Assembly (NCBI GenBank): GCA_015272165.1
Contig: JACYMF010000001.1
Span: 1-34,233 of the forward strand
Length of the DNA stretch: 34,233 nucleotides
Origin: Cyanobacterium sp. T60_A2020_053
GTDB lineage: Bacteria > Cyanobacteriota > Cyanobacteriia > Cyanobacteriales > Cyanobacteriaceae
Direction: 5' to 3'
The notes beneath the pieces were generated by a model. It was given only the letters and a program-made list of their open reading frames with translations, ran no database searches and was not told where the DNA came from. Shown piece by piece: positions 7,764 to 16,108 of this stretch. The position numbers were made by a program, and so were the translations under genes. How positions within the stretch are numbered: position 1 is the stretch's first letter; every line of letters begins with the position of its first letter.

Positions 7764-8777
7764 ATGAAAAAAAGCGTTATTATTTTGGATAATTTATCGG
7801 AAAGAATTGATTTTTTTGAGAGTCTGTTTAGGGAAAGACATTATAATTTAATTGCTGTAAATAGTCAGTTTGATTTATTAGATTTAATACAAGTAGAATC
7901 CCCTAACTTAATTTTAATTAATAGTAATTTACCAGATCATGATAGTTATTTAGTCTGCAAAAAAATTAAATTGTTAGAAAAGGGAAAAGATGTTCCCGTT
8001 ATATTTATCAATGGAGATGATAGTAATTTTGATGCAGATTTGACTTTTGAGGCGGGCGCTGATGATTATATTAATTATCCTTTCAAGTTACAAGAAGTAA
8101 AGCATCGCATTGAGCAACAGTTATCACTTAAAACGTTAAAAGATAATTTAGAAGAAACCACAAAACAATTACATAAAATTATCCCCAATTATCAAAAGTT
8201 ACAAGAAGCTTTAAAAAAGGCTACTTCAGAGTTAAATAATCAAAAAATCAAAGAAACTTTAAGTATTTTACCTAGTCGTAAATTTTTGGAGGAAACTTTA
8301 GAAAAAGAATGGTTAAGGGCTTCTCGCCAGCGCACTTCCCTCGGTGATATGGAGGGTACTGATATATCATTAATATTGATGCAAATCAATGATTTTGATC
8401 TTTATCAACAAAATCATGAAGGAGAGATAGTGGGTAGTTGCTTGTTGATGATTGCAGAGAATTTAAAATCGAAAGCGAGGCGCCCGGGGGATTTAGTAGC
8501 GCACTTCACCGAGGATACTTTTGCTATTTTACTACCGAATACAGATCAGACAGGGGCGCTAAGGGTGACAGAAATAATTACCGATCATTTAGCCGACTTA
8601 CAAATTCCCCATAATTATTCTCAGGTGAGCGATTACATCAGTTGTAGTTTTGGCATTGCTACGGGCATTCCCACCCAAGCCATCGAACCCGTTACCCTTA
8701 TTGAAGTTGCTCAAGATTGTTTGAATAGCGCCCTTCGCCGTGGTGTGGAGGGCGCTGTTAATATTGATAATTTTTAA
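7764..8777 (+). CDS. Degenerate REC-GGDEF response regulator-like protein
   Basis: The 337-residue protein has a receiver fold (1-120), a coiled linker (120-165) and a GGDEF-type fold (165-330). Both active sites are altered. In the receiver the phosphoacceptor Asp is Asn53 (INSNLP), the Thr/Ser position is Asn83 and the conserved Lys is Tyr105 (DDYINYPF). In the GGDEF domain the signature is TEDTF (249-253). So it should neither be phosphorylated normally nor make cyclic di-GMP; a ligand- or partner-sensing role is plausible (inference). AGGTGCA precedes the ATG. A hairpin after the stop (8789-8809) separates it from the convergent gene. Confidence 0.85.
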   Translation: MKKSVIILDNLSERIDFFESLFRERHYNLIAVNSQFDLLDLIQVESPNLILINSNLPDHDSYLVCKKIKLLEKGKDVPVIFINGDDSNFDADLTFEAGADDYINYPFKLQEVKHRIEQQLSLKTLKDNLEETTKQLHKIIPNYQKLQEALKKATSELNNQKIKETLSILPSRKFLEETLEKEWLRASRQRTSLGDMEGTDISLILMQINDFDLYQQNHEGEIVGSCLLMIAENLKSKARRPGDLVAHFTEDTFAILLPNTDQTGALRVTEIITDHLADLQIPHNYSQVSDYISCSFGIATGIPTQAIEPVTLIEVAQDCLNSALRRGVEGAVNIDNF

Positions 8778-8788
8778 AACTCATGACA

Positions 8789-8809
8789 TGGTGAGCCAAA
8801 GACTCACCA
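8789..8809. terminator. Hairpin between convergent genes
   Basis: TGGTGAG (8789-8795) pairs perfectly with CTCACCA (8803-8809) around a 7-nt loop. It lies between the convergent stops of the genes ending at 8777 and 8843. No T-run follows on the + strand, so it is a possible stabilising or weak bidirectional terminator structure rather than a classical intrinsic terminator. Confidence 0.4.
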
Positions 8810-8842
8810 CAAAAAAGTAAAATTAAGCGTTATTAATTACCA

Positions 8843-10642
8843 CTAAACTATCGTATTGACAGGGGTAAACTCAAAGCGGAAAACCGCATCATTAAAATCA
8901 AAATCGCTAATTCCTAAATCACCCGGTAAATCCTCAAAACCAAAGACATTATTTCCTCTGTTTTGTAAATGTGCCGTGCCATCAGGATTAGCCGGTGTAA
9001 ACCCAAAATAAGCCACCTCATGAGTTGTGAAATTAGTCGGCATAGCCCGAATATTGTCAGGATTTTTCTCAACAAAAGCATCAAAACCTTCTTCGATAGT
9101 ACCACCACTAGGAATCAAATTACCCCCATTGGCAATAACAAAGGGAGCATACATTTCACCACCAAACAGAATTACATCCCCAAAATCCTCTGCAGTGCTA
9201 TTCAAATTAGGATTTCCTTGAGAACCTAATTGTAATACAAAATTATTGACATGAGAACGAATAGCAGTTTCTGCGTAACCATCATCATTCGGATTAAGTA
9301 AATCATCAGTAGCACCATTATTATTGACATCAAAGACATCAAAAATAGCGCCCTCCATATTTTCAACTTTATACAAACCAACGATATTATTAAAGTCAGC
9401 ATCAGTTTCAGCTAAAGCATTATCATCCGCTTGAGTGTTAACATCAACAGCAACATTGGTAAAATCATAAATTAAACTACCCAGTTGAGCTTCTTGTGCT
9501 GTGAATCTAACAACATCAGACTCAAGTAACTCATTATTGTCCTCAATAGTAACGCTCACCGCAGAATTATCACCAATAACGATACCATCAGAAGGATTAC
9601 CAAGGGTAAAAGTAGCGGTTTCTGTACCTTCTACTAAAAGATCATCAAAAATTTGTAACGTAAAACTAGCAGAAGTTGCCCCGTCAGCAATGGTGATAGT
9701 ATCAGGAATAGAGTCGATAAAATCAGCGCCTACCGCCGTGCCACCGAAAATCAAGCTCAGATTTTGATCTCCCGTTACCGCATTATCCGCCGTCACAGTG
9801 AAAGTAAATACCGTTTCATCTTCTTCCAAACCCACTGATGGAGTTACCGCAAGATTAACGGTGACGACATCAGGAAACATAGGAACATTAGCCCCAAAAA
9901 CAAAATTACCATCGGTAATGGTAGTATCTAACAGAATAGCAATATCATCACCAAGAGCCGAAATGATCACATCACCATCTACACGACGATAATCCCATCT
10001 ATCTCCCTTATTATCAAGATTAAAAGAGGTACTAGCAAAACCAATAACATCCTCAGTGGGGTTAAAATCAGTAACGGTATTGATATTAGTAGGAATAGCC
10101 TCCTCATCAGTAACTAACCAAAACTGATCAGCACCTATACCCCCAGTGATAATATTACCACCATCCCCCGAACCAACGAAGATACGGTCATCTCCTTTGC
10201 CAAGGATAATTTCATTACTTGTACCAGCAAAAACCGTATCATTACCTCTGCCAGTATCAATGAAGTTGTCAGTGCCTTCTTGAGATACATCAACAATATC
10301 ATCACCGTTAAGAGTGAATAAAGTTTGTGCCAAACCAATAAACATAGCATCCCCGAAAGCGCTATCAAACTCGTCTTTATCATCGGTGCCTAAAATTGCC
10401 GAAGGAAACACATTAACCGTCACATTCACTACGGTAAAGCTATTATCAGTATCAGTAACAGTGACGTTAAAATCAATAGTTTCAGTAAGTTGATTAACTA
10501 AACTAATTTCCCCAGTGATGGGATTGATTAAGAAATTACCACTAGGATCATCTAAAGTGTAATTAATCCCCATCAAAGCAATTTCACCGATGATACCGCC
10601 AAGGGGTGCGCTATCGGTAACATTTAAAAACTGATTTTCCAT
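8843..10642 (-). CDS. Secreted-type Ca-binding, Calx-beta and DUF4114 protein
   Basis: 599 residues, acidic and rich in Asp, Asn and Gly, with no N-terminal signal peptide, typical of cyanobacterial type I secretion substrates. Visible domains in order: cadherin-like beta sandwich (about 1-80), hemolysin-type Ca-binding stretch with LNGDDIVD, GRGNDTVF, GKGDDRIF and GGIGADQF (about 110-178), Calx-beta (about 255-370, ending VTIEDNN), then a region ending in a DUF4114 module with GFEDLPGDLGISDFDFND near residue 570. Likely an extracellular adhesin or surface-layer-like protein (inference). An in-frame TGA lies just upstream of the chosen ATG, so the N-terminus cannot extend far; beginning directly in a cadherin-like domain suggests it could be a shortened relative of larger proteins. 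Confidence 0.85.
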   Translation of the reverse strand: MENQFLNVTDSAPLGGIIGEIALMGINYTLDDPSGNFLINPITGEISLVNQLTETIDFNVTVTDTDNSFTVVNVTVNVFPSAILGTDDKDEFDSAFGDAMFIGLAQTLFTLNGDDIVDVSQEGTDNFIDTGRGNDTVFAGTSNEIILGKGDDRIFVGSGDGGNIITGGIGADQFWLVTDEEAIPTNINTVTDFNPTEDVIGFASTSFNLDNKGDRWDYRRVDGDVIISALGDDIAILLDTTITDGNFVFGANVPMFPDVVTVNLAVTPSVGLEEDETVFTFTVTADNAVTGDQNLSLIFGGTAVGADFIDSIPDTITIADGATSASFTLQIFDDLLVEGTETATFTLGNPSDGIVIGDNSAVSVTIEDNNELLESDVVRFTAQEAQLGSLIYDFTNVAVDVNTQADDNALAETDADFNNIVGLYKVENMEGAIFDVFDVNNNGATDDLLNPNDDGYAETAIRSHVNNFVLQLGSQGNPNLNSTAEDFGDVILFGGEMYAPFVIANGGNLIPSGGTIEEGFDAFVEKNPDNIRAMPTNFTTHEVAYFGFTPANPDGTAHLQNRGNNVFGFEDLPGDLGISDFDFNDAVFRFEFTPVNTIV

Positions 10643-10705
10643 GATAAGAGCTAATCATAATTACTATTTAATACGTTCAGATTTTAGCAAAAATTTTCAC
10701 TTTTT

Positions 10706-10916
10706 AACTGACGTTACGCACTGATTCAAATGTTAAGGGAGGTTTCAGGTAGCAGGTAGCAGGTTTCAGGTTTAAAACCCTTCCCTCAATAGACTCTTGT
10801 ACAACAAAAAGATCAATAAACATAAGTTTCTTGTCAATTCTTTAACCTAATACCTAATACCTGACACCCGACACCTGACACCAACAATTAATTCTATATT
10901 TTGCGTAACATCAGTT
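10706..10916. mobile_element. 211-bp MITE with AACTGA-GTTACGCA ends, copy 1
   Basis: Terminal inverted repeats AACTGACGTTACGCA (10706-10720) and TGCGTAACATCAGTT (10902-10916) differ at one position. Just inside each end is a heptamer array: five AGGTTTC/AGGTAGC units (10740-10774) and five CCTAATA/CCTGACA units (10846-10880). A second copy at 22795-23034 has the same ends and plan. No coding capacity. The rest of the 10643-11326 gap is very AT-rich, holds a possible hairpin at 11255-11272 and nothing else recognisable. Confidence 0.75.
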
Positions 10917-11254
10917 TTTAAAATAAAAAAAAGTTTTTTTATACCTTAAAGTTAAGAAAAGATTAACATTTGTATTTAAGCAAAAATATAGAAATTTTAA
11001 ATCATTAGTGAGTAATTATAATCACTTACCCCTAATTTAAGCAATACTTTTTGACTCGACAGAATAAAACTGCATTTTTTATCTAAATAAAATTTAATTT
11101 TACTTATTGGTAAAAAGACTTAAAATTGTGATTAAAGTTAAAGCCAAAAACATGAAGTATCTGCAAAAAAAATAGTATTTTTTCACCGTATTTCTGGCTT
11201 TCAGCCAAATTAATAGATAAGCTAAGACACATTTAAATTGCCATTTTTGTTAAC

Positions 11255-11272
11255 AAGGGATTTAAACCCCTT
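11255..11272. terminator. Weak hairpin downstream of pgl
   Basis: AAGGGATTT followed directly by AAACCCCTT can pair apart from one A/C mismatch. It lies about 55 nt beyond the pgl stop. Without a T-run it is only a weak terminator candidate. Confidence 0.25.
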
Positions 11273-11326
11273 ATTACCTTTTGCCTTTGTCACTAACTTA
11301 ATTACCACAACTCATATAAGTAAATA

Positions 11327-12031
11327 TTAATTATTAATTACTTGATCGATAAACCAAATTAACTCCCCTTGAGGTTGGATTAACTTGCTAGGATACTGAT
11401 TGGTGTCTGCGTCATCACTAAATACCTGAGTTAAGGCATTAATTTTATTCTCTCCAGATACCAAAAACACCACACAATCAGCTTGATTAATCAAAGAAGC
11501 GGTAAAAGTGAGGCGCAAACTATCCCCTTTATTACCCACCGTTACCAGCGCCCTCCCCGCATTTAAAGCGTCTGTATGGGGGAATAAAGAGGCTGTATGA
11601 CCATCATCACCCATGCCCAGTAAAATTAGATCAAAGGTGGGGAAACCTTCTTCCTGCCCAAAAAAAGCCCGTATTTCCCCTTCATGACGTTGGGCATCAA
11701 GGGCGGGATTGTTACCCATGGTGGGCATGGGGTGGATATTTTCGGGAGGAATTGGTACATGATTTAGCCATGCTTCCCGTGCCATTTTTTCGTTACTATC
11801 GGGGTGGGTAGGTGGCACATAGCGCTCATCACCCCAAAAAACATGAATTTTATCCCAAGGTAAAGCAGTTTGGGCCATGGCTTCATAAATTGGTTTTGGT
11901 GTACTACCCCCCGCCAGAGCAATGGTGCAACGGTGACGGGCGCTGGTAATACTTTTGATCTTATCAATTATAAATTCTTGAGCTAATTGGATTAACTCAC
12001 TTTTATTTTTAGCAACTCTGACATCTCTCAT
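11327..12031 (-). CDS. pgl: 6-phosphogluconolactonase
   Basis: Hydrolyses 6-phosphogluconolactone to 6-phosphogluconate, the second step of the oxidative pentose phosphate pathway, the main sugar-burning route of cyanobacteria at night. Family motifs are clear: LAGGSTPKPIYEAMA (about 39-53), VFWGDERYVPPTHPDSN (about 64-80) and LLGMGDDGHTASLFP (about 137-151). Length 234 is normal. Its leader is unusual: only two bases separate the ATG from a seven-unit heptamer array (12034-12082), so there is no Shine-Dalgarno sequence and translation may be of the weak or leader-independent type. The Nramp-like gene lies upstream on the same strand, 82 bp away. Confidence 0.95.
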   Translation of the reverse strand: MRDVRVAKNKSELIQLAQEFIIDKIKSITSARHRCTIALAGGSTPKPIYEAMAQTALPWDKIHVFWGDERYVPPTHPDSNEKMAREAWLNHVPIPPENIHPMPTMGNNPALDAQRHEGEIRAFFGQEEGFPTFDLILLGMGDDGHTASLFPHTDALNAGRALVTVGNKGDSLRLTFTASLINQADCVVFLVSGENKINALTQVFSDDADTNQYPSKLIQPQGELIWFIDQVINN

Positions 12032-12033
12032 GG

Positions 12034-12082
12034 GAATTATGAATTATGAATTATGAATTATAAATTATGAATTATGAATTAT
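12034..12082. repeat. Heptanucleotide tandem array, 7 units of GAATTAT
   Basis: Seven consecutive 7-bp units, six reading GAATTAT and one AAATTAT. The array begins two bases upstream of the pgl start codon and fills most of the pgl to Nramp gap. It is very similar in period and sequence to the AATAATG array at 27111-27152, which also abuts a start codon. Confidence 0.9.
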
Positions 12083-12113
12083 TATCCCCCTCTGCTTCTC
12101 TTCATCCTCTATT

Positions 12114-13388
12114 TTATCTGGCAATGAATGACCAATAAAACCATATTAAGGTAAAAATAACTAACCACCACCAACAAGCCCAACTAAAATAACGATACCA
12201 TTTATTAGGTCTAGCGCCCTTCGGCGTTAATTTTCCCGATATTAATTTTAAATTGAAATAACCGATGACGGGCGCTGCTAAAAAAGACAAACCCGAAGCA
12301 AAATCAACTAAAATAGTGAAACTTTGACCTGCTAAAAAAATTAAAATTGATAAAGCAATCAAAGGAATAATGAATAAAGATAAACGATAAATATTTGATT
12401 GAATATGAGCCTTTTTTTCACTAGGAAAATGCTCTTCCCACAATGCTAACATCACCCTCGGATAAGCGTCAGTTACCGCTAAAGTAGTGCTAAACATAGT
12501 AATTAGAGCCGTAATAGCGATGAAGGGCGCACTCCACCCCCCCAAAGTTTTACTGTAAATTTCGATTAATTGTACCGAAAATAGAACACTACTATCAGAA
12601 AAAGTTTCGCCACTGCCAAACATCACCAGCGCCCCTAACACAAAGAAAAATAAGCCAATAATTCCAGCAGAAATATAGCCTAAATTAAAATCAAAATTAG
12701 CCTCTTTTAGAGTCGGAGAATAATTAGTTTGTAGAGCTCTTTCTCCAGTCCAAATTGAATGCCACACCGAAGCATCAAGAGGAATGGGCATCCATCCCAT
12801 AAATGCAATGGCAAAAGCAATACCCGGCGCATTCCAATAAGAAGGAGGAGTTATGGATACAGTATCTCGAACATTTGTACCACCCAGCGCCCCTAACACA
12901 GCGATTACAGTTAGAATAGTTAACAAAGAAACAATTACTTTCATTGTGACATCTAAAACACCATAGCGCCCGATATAAAGTAAGCAGACACAAAGAGCTA
13001 AAATTAAAGCACTCCAAACCGTGGCACTCCAACCAAGTCGAAATAATTGTTCAGCTAACCCAGCCGTCACCACCGTTACCGCCGCCTGAATAATAAACAT
13101 CGTGCCAACGGTGATAACAATATAACTCCAGTAAGCAAAACGCCCCATTTGTCGATAACCAGTGATCAAATTTTGTCCCGTTGCCGCCGCATAACGGGGG
13201 CCAAATTCTAAAAAAGGATACTTGCTAACAATAGCCAGAATCAACAACCAGAGGAGTGAGAAACCGTAATCAGCGCCCGCTCTCGTTGCCTGTACAAGGT
13301 GAGAAACGCCAATGGCTGCTCCCGCCATCAAAATACCCGGACCTATAGCCAGAAGTTGATTAGAAAGAGATGTTTTAGTTTTAGTCAT
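12114..13388 (-). CDS. Nramp-like transporter lacking canonical metal motifs
   Basis: 424 residues with about 11 membrane segments and the overall Nramp (SLC11) pattern beginning GPGILMAGA. In canonical Nramps the first helix has DPGN; here the matching positions are GVSH (27-30), within IGVSHLVQATRAGA. In the sixth helix MPH is MPI (200-202). The metal-binding aspartate and asparagine are therefore absent, so proton-coupled manganese or iron transport should not be assumed; the protein belongs to a divergent Nramp-like branch whose substrate I do not know. Membrane location is certain from sequence. Start: first ATG, without a Shine-Dalgarno. Upstream lies a 600-bp gap with a MITE. Confidence 0.85.
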   Translation of the reverse strand: MTKTKTSLSNQLLAIGPGILMAGAAIGVSHLVQATRAGADYGFSLLWLLILAIVSKYPFLEFGPRYAAATGQNLITGYRQMGRFAYWSYIVITVGTMFIIQAAVTVVTAGLAEQLFRLGWSATVWSALILALCVCLLYIGRYGVLDVTMKVIVSLLTILTVIAVLGALGGTNVRDTVSITPPSYWNAPGIAFAIAFMGWMPIPLDASVWHSIWTGERALQTNYSPTLKEANFDFNLGYISAGIIGLFFFVLGALVMFGSGETFSDSSVLFSVQLIEIYSKTLGGWSAPFIAITALITMFSTTLAVTDAYPRVMLALWEEHFPSEKKAHIQSNIYRLSLFIIPLIALSILIFLAGQSFTILVDFASGLSFLAAPVIGYFNLKLISGKLTPKGARPNKWYRYFSWACWWWLVIFTLIWFYWSFIAR

Positions 13389-13723
13389 AGTTCAAAAAAA
13401 GATAGCTTAACGTAACATTTTACCTATGTTACTTACTTATACTTTTTATTCTTTTTTTCGGAGCGCTTCACCATATTTTCACTATCAAAAAATTCAAATT
13501 ATCTGAATTAGATGGTTTAATCTAATTTCTCATCAAAACCCAGTGCCTTCCACCTTCAACAAAAAACCCGTTAACATCCCCCTTTTATCACTATCCGAAA
13601 ACATTTGCCATTCTTAGATTCCAAGACTTTTACGGGTATATGATTTTAATACTTTTTATGTGAGTAAGTCTTGATGAGAAACTGGTGATATGAGGATAAC
13701 GAATTATCATCTTGTTTATTACC

Positions 13724-13847
13724 TATAGCAATCCGTTTTGATTTGTGAGAATTTAATGAAAAACGATTCTCCCCTCGCCCTCTGGGAGATGGGTTGGAGT
13801 GAGAGCAGATAGTATTATGTTGTCATGACTGATTTCTGACTGCTATA
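13724..13847. mobile_element. 124-bp element with TATAGCA inverted ends, copy 1
   Basis: The left end TATAGCAATCC and the reverse complement of the right end TATAGCAGTCA share TATAGCA(A/G)TC. Its interior includes a degenerate copy of the CCCCTC...GGGAGA hairpin repeat (about 13770-13805) that hosts the 217-bp MITE elsewhere. A second family member is at 31001-31131. Apart from this and the promoter at 13932-13940, the 13389-14013 gap shows nothing I recognise. Confidence 0.6.
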
Positions 13848-13931
13848 TTGTCTTTTTAAAAAACTTAATTACCACAATTGATTTAGTATTGCCATATAAT
13901 TTTAACTCTAAAGTATCTAGTATTTATACCA

Positions 13932-13940
13932 TGCTATAAT
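13932..13940 (+). promoter_or_regulatory. Extended -10 promoter candidate
   Basis: TGCTATAAT is a full extended -10 element (TG, one base, TATAAT), about 75 nt upstream of the hybrid regulator ATG at 14014. No good -35 is present, as is common for extended -10 promoters. Confidence 0.45.
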
Positions 13941-14013
13941 AGAGAGTATGTGTTAATTTTAAAATTATTTGAAAAACATAATTTAATAAGCAAAATTGAT
14001 CGTTAACGATACC

Positions 14014-15822
14014 ATGAGAGCTTTATTAGTAGAAGATGACAGAAAAACAGCTTCTTTGATTCAATCCTACTTAACTACAGAATTAGAGACAGTAGATATT
14101 ATTGAAAGTGGAGAAAAAATTATTGAGTTAATTGAAACAAATAATTACGATTTATTAATTTTAGATGTTCTTTTACAAAAAAAAAATGGTATTGATATTT
14201 GTAGAGAAATACGTCAAGCTGAATTAACTATTAAAATTTTATTTGTTACGGCACTACAAAGTCAACAAGATAAAATTCGTGCTTTTGAGTCGGGTGCTGA
14301 TGATTATTTGATTAAACCTTTTGATTTTCAGGAATTACTATTAAGAGTTAAGGCATTAATTAACCGTCAAAATAAAGCTAAAACTCAGATTATTAAGTGG
14401 GAAAATATTGTCATGGATTTAGAAAAAAAAGAAGTCCAATATTTAGGTAAAACCATGAGTTTAACACCTACTGAATTTGATATTTTACAAACCTTTTTGC
14501 AGTCTCCCCGACAAGTTTTTGAAGTTGATCACATTATTGATAAAATATGGAATATGGAAACTATTCCTACTCATAGCACTTTTAGGTCTCATATCAAAAG
14601 TTTACGGCGGAAAATAGAACAATATGGCGGTAGAAGAGATACAATTCAAACAGTTTATGGTATGGGTTATCGTCTTTGTGAATTAGAAAATAGCTCAAGT
14701 ATTATTAAAAATGAGACTCTTTCACAAAAAGGAGAAAATAATGATTTAGATACTTTCATTGCTGAATTATGGGCACAAAGTAAACCAGAAATTGAAGTAG
14801 ATTTCAACATATTAAATAATTATATTAATAAAATAGATTCAAATATCGATCAAGAAACCGCCGTAAGAGTTGCTCATAATTTAATTGGGTTTTTAGGCAA
14901 TATTGGCTTTGATGAAGTTTCTCGAAATTTTCGCATTATTGAACAAAACTTAAAGTTGAGTAGTTTTTATGAACAGTTCAATAAAATTGAAGAAACAATT
15001 AATTTACTTAATATTAATTTCAAAATACTATTTGAAGATAATAATTTACTGAAGAGTATTTCTAATGATGGTAAACAATACCATATTTTATGGTTAGAAA
15101 ATGATATTAATTTAATTAACGAATTTGAGCAATTAATTAGGGTAAATAATTTGAACTTTAAATTAAGTATTATTAGTGATTTGTATAGTTTAGAAAATTA
15201 TCATCATGACATATTAATTTGGGGAGACTGTGAATATTGTGCTATCAACAAAGAAGAAATGATGAATAAATTAACCACATTGGAACTAAGTATAGCGCCC
15301 GTCATCTATACCTGTGACGATAGTTTAGAGAATCGATTATTTTTTAGTCAGCAAAATATTAAGGCTTTTTTTACAAAAAAAATAGCGCCCTCCGACTTTT
15401 TACAATATATTAAAAATGAATTAGAAAAACCAATATATATTAGTGAAAAATTATATAATATCTTAATCATTGATGATGATGAGAGATTTATTAAAACTGT
15501 TAGTAAAAAGTTAATTAAAAATAAATTACCTCTGAATATTTACACTTGCAGTAATCCTTTAAATTTTCTTGCTGAAATTGAGCAAATAAAGCCTAATTTA
15601 ATTATTTTAGACTTACAAATGCCCAAATTAAATGGCTTAGATATTTGTTCCATGATCAAACAAGATAATATCTTAAAAATGATTCCAGTTATTTTTTTAA
15701 CTGGTTATTTAGAGCCTGAAATTATTAATCAATTTGTGGCGGTGGGCGCTGATGACTTTGTTAGTAAAAGCAAAATAGATTTAGAACTATATCCTCGAAT
15801 TATGCACCATTTACAGTATTAA
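14014..15822 (+). CDS. Hybrid response regulator: REC, wHTH, Hpt, pseudo-REC, REC
   Basis: 602 residues from ATG 14014; an in-frame TTG at 13996 would add six residues, but MRALLVEDD is the standard receiver start. Modules: receiver 1 (1-115, Asp51, Lys101), OmpR-type winged helix (about 125-225, ending TVYGMGYRL), histidine phosphotransfer domain (about 245-345, His288 in AHNLIGFLGNIG), a degenerate receiver (about 355-475) whose phosphoacceptor is Gly404, and receiver 2 (about 482-602, Asp533, Lys585). It can bind DNA, and the intact His and two Asp imply an internal phosphorelay. No sensor kinase is adjacent, so an orphan kinase must feed it. The stop codon touches a MITE (15821-16087). 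Confidence 0.88.
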   Translation: MRALLVEDDRKTASLIQSYLTTELETVDIIESGEKIIELIETNNYDLLILDVLLQKKNGIDICREIRQAELTIKILFVTALQSQQDKIRAFESGADDYLIKPFDFQELLLRVKALINRQNKAKTQIIKWENIVMDLEKKEVQYLGKTMSLTPTEFDILQTFLQSPRQVFEVDHIIDKIWNMETIPTHSTFRSHIKSLRRKIEQYGGRRDTIQTVYGMGYRLCELENSSSIIKNETLSQKGENNDLDTFIAELWAQSKPEIEVDFNILNNYINKIDSNIDQETAVRVAHNLIGFLGNIGFDEVSRNFRIIEQNLKLSSFYEQFNKIEETINLLNINFKILFEDNNLLKSISNDGKQYHILWLENDINLINEFEQLIRVNNLNFKLSIISDLYSLENYHHDILIWGDCEYCAINKEEMMNKLTTLELSIAPVIYTCDDSLENRLFFSQQNIKAFFTKKIAPSDFLQYIKNELEKPIYISEKLYNILIIDDDERFIKTVSKKLIKNKLPLNIYTCSNPLNFLAEIEQIKPNLIILDLQMPKLNGLDICSMIKQDNILKMIPVIFLTGYLEPEIINQFVAVGADDFVSKSKIDLELYPRIMHHLQY

Positions 15823-16087
15823 TTAGGTGGTGCTGAAAAAATGGAGTCATTGAGGTAGGCAAGAGGCAACAGGCAGAAGGCAATAGCCCAAAATACTTAT
15901 CAACCAAAAACTTTGGCATAATGATCAGTTTTCATACGTTGCTCATTTGCATCAATAATTTTCGATTAGGGTAAAGAAAAGAGGGCATTTTTGGGAAAAA
16001 AGCCTATTTTTGGCACTTTTTTAAGATTTTATTGTACTTAAAACCTTTGTTTTAAAAGGGTTTTGATTTATTCAGCAGACCCTAATT
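15821..16087. mobile_element. 267-bp MITE, TTAGGGTCTGCTGAATAAA family
   Basis: The left end AATTAGGTGGTGCTGAAAAA (15821 on) and the reverse complement of the right end, TTAGGGTCTGCTGAATAAA, match at most positions. The left end overlaps the TAA stop of the hybrid regulator (15820-15822), and the right end stops about 20 nt short of the coiled-coil gene. The interior holds a four-unit AGGCAAN heptamer array (15857-15884). TTA/TAA-type targets fit IS5-like transposition (inference). Other members: 5069-5115, 17802-17857 and 31132-31252. Confidence 0.7.
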
Positions 16088-16108
16088 AGGGTTTGACTAA
16101 AAAATAAA

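Noticed and set aside
8914-10383. Several 60-88 codon frames overlapping the Ca-binding/Calx-beta gene
   Set aside because: All lie inside the long gene in other frames and translate to low-complexity sequence.
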